From Burkholderiales bacterium (GTDB lineage Bacteria; Pseudomonadota; Gammaproteobacteria; Burkholderiales; Burkholderiaceae_C), in NCBI GenBank assembly GCA_947452135.1, contig CANGBT010000010.1, positions 1 to 32,858 on the forward strand: DNA of 32,858 nt, read 5' to 3'. The notes beneath the pieces are model-generated. The model searched no databases. It worked only from the letters and a program-made list of their open reading frames with translations, and was not told the DNA's origin. Numbering within the stretch: the first letter of the stretch is position 1; each line of letters begins with the position of its first letter. The translations under genes and the position numbers were made by a program. Shown here piece by piece: positions 31,449 through 32,858 of this stretch.

Positions 31449-32762
31449 TCACAGCCGCCACACGTGCAGCCCGCAGCCCTGCAACGCCGCCGGGTCGTAG
31501 CTCGACTTGACGTCGATGAAGCAGCCGTTGCGGATCACCTTGCGGCAGAAGTCGTCGGCGTGGAATTCGCGGTAATGCCGGTGGGCCACGGCGGCCACCA
31601 TCGCGTCGGCGCGCGGCAGCTCGTCCCAGGGCACCAGCCGGATGCCGAACTCTTGCATCGCTTCTTCGGGGTTGGCCTCGGGGTCGTGCACGAACACCTC
31701 GGCGCCAAAGCTCTTGAGCTCGTTGACGATGTCCATCACCTTGCTGTTGCGCAGGTCGGCGCAGTTTTCCTTGAAGGTCAGCCCCAGCACGTTGACGCGC
31801 GCGCCCTTGACGTAGCTGCCGTTGGCGATCATCTGCTTGATGGTCTGCTCGGCGATGTACTTGCCCATGCCGTCGTTGATGCGCCGGCCCGCCAGGATCA
31901 CCTGCGGGTGGTAGCCCAGCATCTCGGCCTTGTGGGTCAGGTAGTACGGATCGACGCCGATGCAGTGGCCGCCCACCAGCCCCGGCCTGAAGTTCAGGAA
32001 GTTCCATTTGGTGCCGGCGGCCTCAAGCACTTCCTGGGTGTCCAGGCCGATGCGCTCGAAGATGATCGACAGCTCGTTCATCAGCGCGATGTTCAGGTCG
32101 CGCTGGGTGTTTTCGATCACCTTGCAGGCCTCGGCCGCCTTGATGCTGCTGCAGCGGTGCACGCCGGGCTCGACGATCATTTCGTACAGCCGCGCCACCT
32201 TGTCGAGCGTGTCGGGCGTGTCGCCGGCCACCACCTTCATCACGCGCGTGAGGCCGTGCTCGCGGTCGCCGGGGTTGATGCGCTCGGGGCTGTAGCCCAC
32301 GAAGAAGTCGCGCTTCCAGGTCAGCCCCGAGGCCTGCTCAAGCGCCGGGATGCAGATCTCCTCGGTGGCGCCGGGGTACACGGTCGACTCGTAGACCACG
32401 GTGGCACCGGCTCGCAGGTTCTCGCCCACGGCGCGGCTGGCGCGCAGCAGCGGCCCGAAGTCGGGGATGTGCGCCGAGTCGACCGGCGTGGGCACCGCCA
32501 CCAGGATGAAGTCGGCCTCGCGCAGCGCAGCCGGGTCGTGGGTGTAGCTGGCGTGCGTGGCCAGGCGCATGTGCGACTTGGCGATCTCGTGCGAGGGGTC
32601 GTCGCCGGTGCGGCACAGCTTGACCTTGGACTCGACGATGTCGAAGCCGATGGTGCGCGTGTGCTTGCCGAATTCGACCACCAGCGGCAGCCCCACATAG
32701 CCCAGGCCGATGACGGCCACGGTCACGGGTGTGACGGGCAGGGACGTGGTTTCGATGTTCAT
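31449..32762 (-). CDS. wbpA: UDP-N-acetyl-hexosamine 6-dehydrogenase (WbpA/TviB-like)
   Basis: 437 aa. The NAD site is VAVIGLGYVGLPL (15-27). The conserved TVYPGATEE (127-135) and GYSPERINPGD (156-166) segments follow, with Lys214 (EACKVIENTQRD) and the catalytic Cys267 in GGHCIGVDPYYL. Two-step NAD oxidation of UDP-GlcNAc or UDP-GalNAc to the uronate is the known reaction. RINPGD and the ICIPALE segment fit the TviB/WbpA/WbpO group rather than UDP-glucose dehydrogenases. It provides step one for the WbpB/E/D-like enzymes at 12-15 kb. It follows the autokinase gene by 19 nt, with AAGGAC as ribosome site. GlcNAc versus GalNAc specificity is not resolved. Confidence 0.9.
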   Translation of the reverse strand: MNIETTSLPVTPVTVAVIGLGYVGLPLVVEFGKHTRTIGFDIVESKVKLCRTGDDPSHEIAKSHMRLATHASYTHDPAALREADFILVAVPTPVDSAHIPDFGPLLRASRAVGENLRAGATVVYESTVYPGATEEICIPALEQASGLTWKRDFFVGYSPERINPGDREHGLTRVMKVVAGDTPDTLDKVARLYEMIVEPGVHRCSSIKAAEACKVIENTQRDLNIALMNELSIIFERIGLDTQEVLEAAGTKWNFLNFRPGLVGGHCIGVDPYYLTHKAEMLGYHPQVILAGRRINDGMGKYIAEQTIKQMIANGSYVKGARVNVLGLTFKENCADLRNSKVMDIVNELKSFGAEVFVHDPEANPEEAMQEFGIRLVPWDELPRADAMVAAVAHRHYREFHADDFCRKVIRNGCFIDVKSSYDPAALQGCGLHVWRL

Positions 32763-32781
32763 GAATGTCCTTGTGTGGGGT

Positions 32782-32858
32782 TCAGCCGTAGTAGTAGCCG
32801 TAGCCGTTCGTCAGCGACGACTCGGGGGCCTTGTTGAGCACCGACATGACGACGGGGC
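32782..32858 (-). CDS. C-terminus of an exopolysaccharide tyrosine autokinase (partial)
   Basis: Only the last 24 residues are present: ...VVMSVLNKAPESSLTNGYGY and a final YYG. The Tyr-rich GYGYYYG tail after a variable linker is the autophosphorylation cluster of Wzc/EpsG-type BY-kinases that control chain length in Wzx/Wzy EPS export. It is the upstream neighbour of the UDP-HexNAc dehydrogenase (19 nt gap) on the same strand. The call rests on the tail plus context, as the kinase domain is outside the window. Confidence 0.7.
   Translation of the reverse strand, partial: PVVMSVLNKAPESSLTNGYGYYYG

Overview
The window reads as chromosomal DNA of a high-GC betaproteobacterium, most likely a Burkholderiales member of the Rubrivivax/Leptothrix/Ideonella type. 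This is inferred from strong GC-rich codon bias, a PEP-CTERM protein of the type handled by exosortase, a CheB-CheR-PAS fusion, and an exopolysaccharide (EPS) locus with a tyrosine-rich autokinase tail. No RNA genes, CRISPR arrays or intact insertion sequences were seen. All assignments come from reading the sequence; no database search was run.

Layout. (1) 1-6468 is a housekeeping/stress block: a partial BON protein, a small exported protein, a two-CBS protein, then an overlapping plus-strand run (small acidic protein, DHH-type phosphoesterase, PRPP-synthetase-like enzyme). Convergent to it is a three-gene minus-strand operon (DUF1488-like protein, biotinyl/lipoyl-like domain lacking the modifiable lysine, aminoglycoside-phosphotransferase-fold kinase). 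A divergent phosphoribosyltransferase is preceded by a perfect 14-bp hairpin. (2) 6666-12013 is a two-gene signalling operon joined by a GTGA overlap: CheB-CheR-coiled coil-PAS, then PAS-PAS-GGDEF-EAL. (3) 12145-15539 is a nucleotide-sugar operon: WbpD-, WbpB- and WbpE-like enzymes plus a NeuD-family acyltransferase. (4) 15540-19854 is an accessory patch: DinJ/YafQ-type and TacA/TacT-type toxin-antitoxin pairs, a decayed second TacT copy, an AT-richer exported orphan, an intact PEP-CTERM gene and a broken relative of it, with repeated hairpins and an array of ATATAT boxes. (5) 19855-30333 is a minus-strand run of four exported proteins: an 861-aa lipoprotein, a WD40 lipoprotein, a 2016-aa multidomain protein and a SYLF-domain protein. 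(6) 30481-32858 holds a Cho-like GIY-YIG nuclease, a WbpA/TviB-like UDP-HexNAc 6-dehydrogenase and the tail of an EPS tyrosine autokinase.

How it fits together. The WbpA-like enzyme at the right edge and the WbpB/E/D-like enzymes at 12-15 kb supply the four steps that turn UDP-HexNAc into a 2,3-diacetamido uronic acid donor. The sugar pathway is therefore complete but split by about 16 kb of accessory DNA on both strands. The four exported proteins in that gap, including a deacetylase-like giant, are the best candidate for an uncharacterised system, plausibly acting on or sensing the surface polysaccharide. The c-di-GMP operon next door is a plausible controller of EPS output; that link is inference only.
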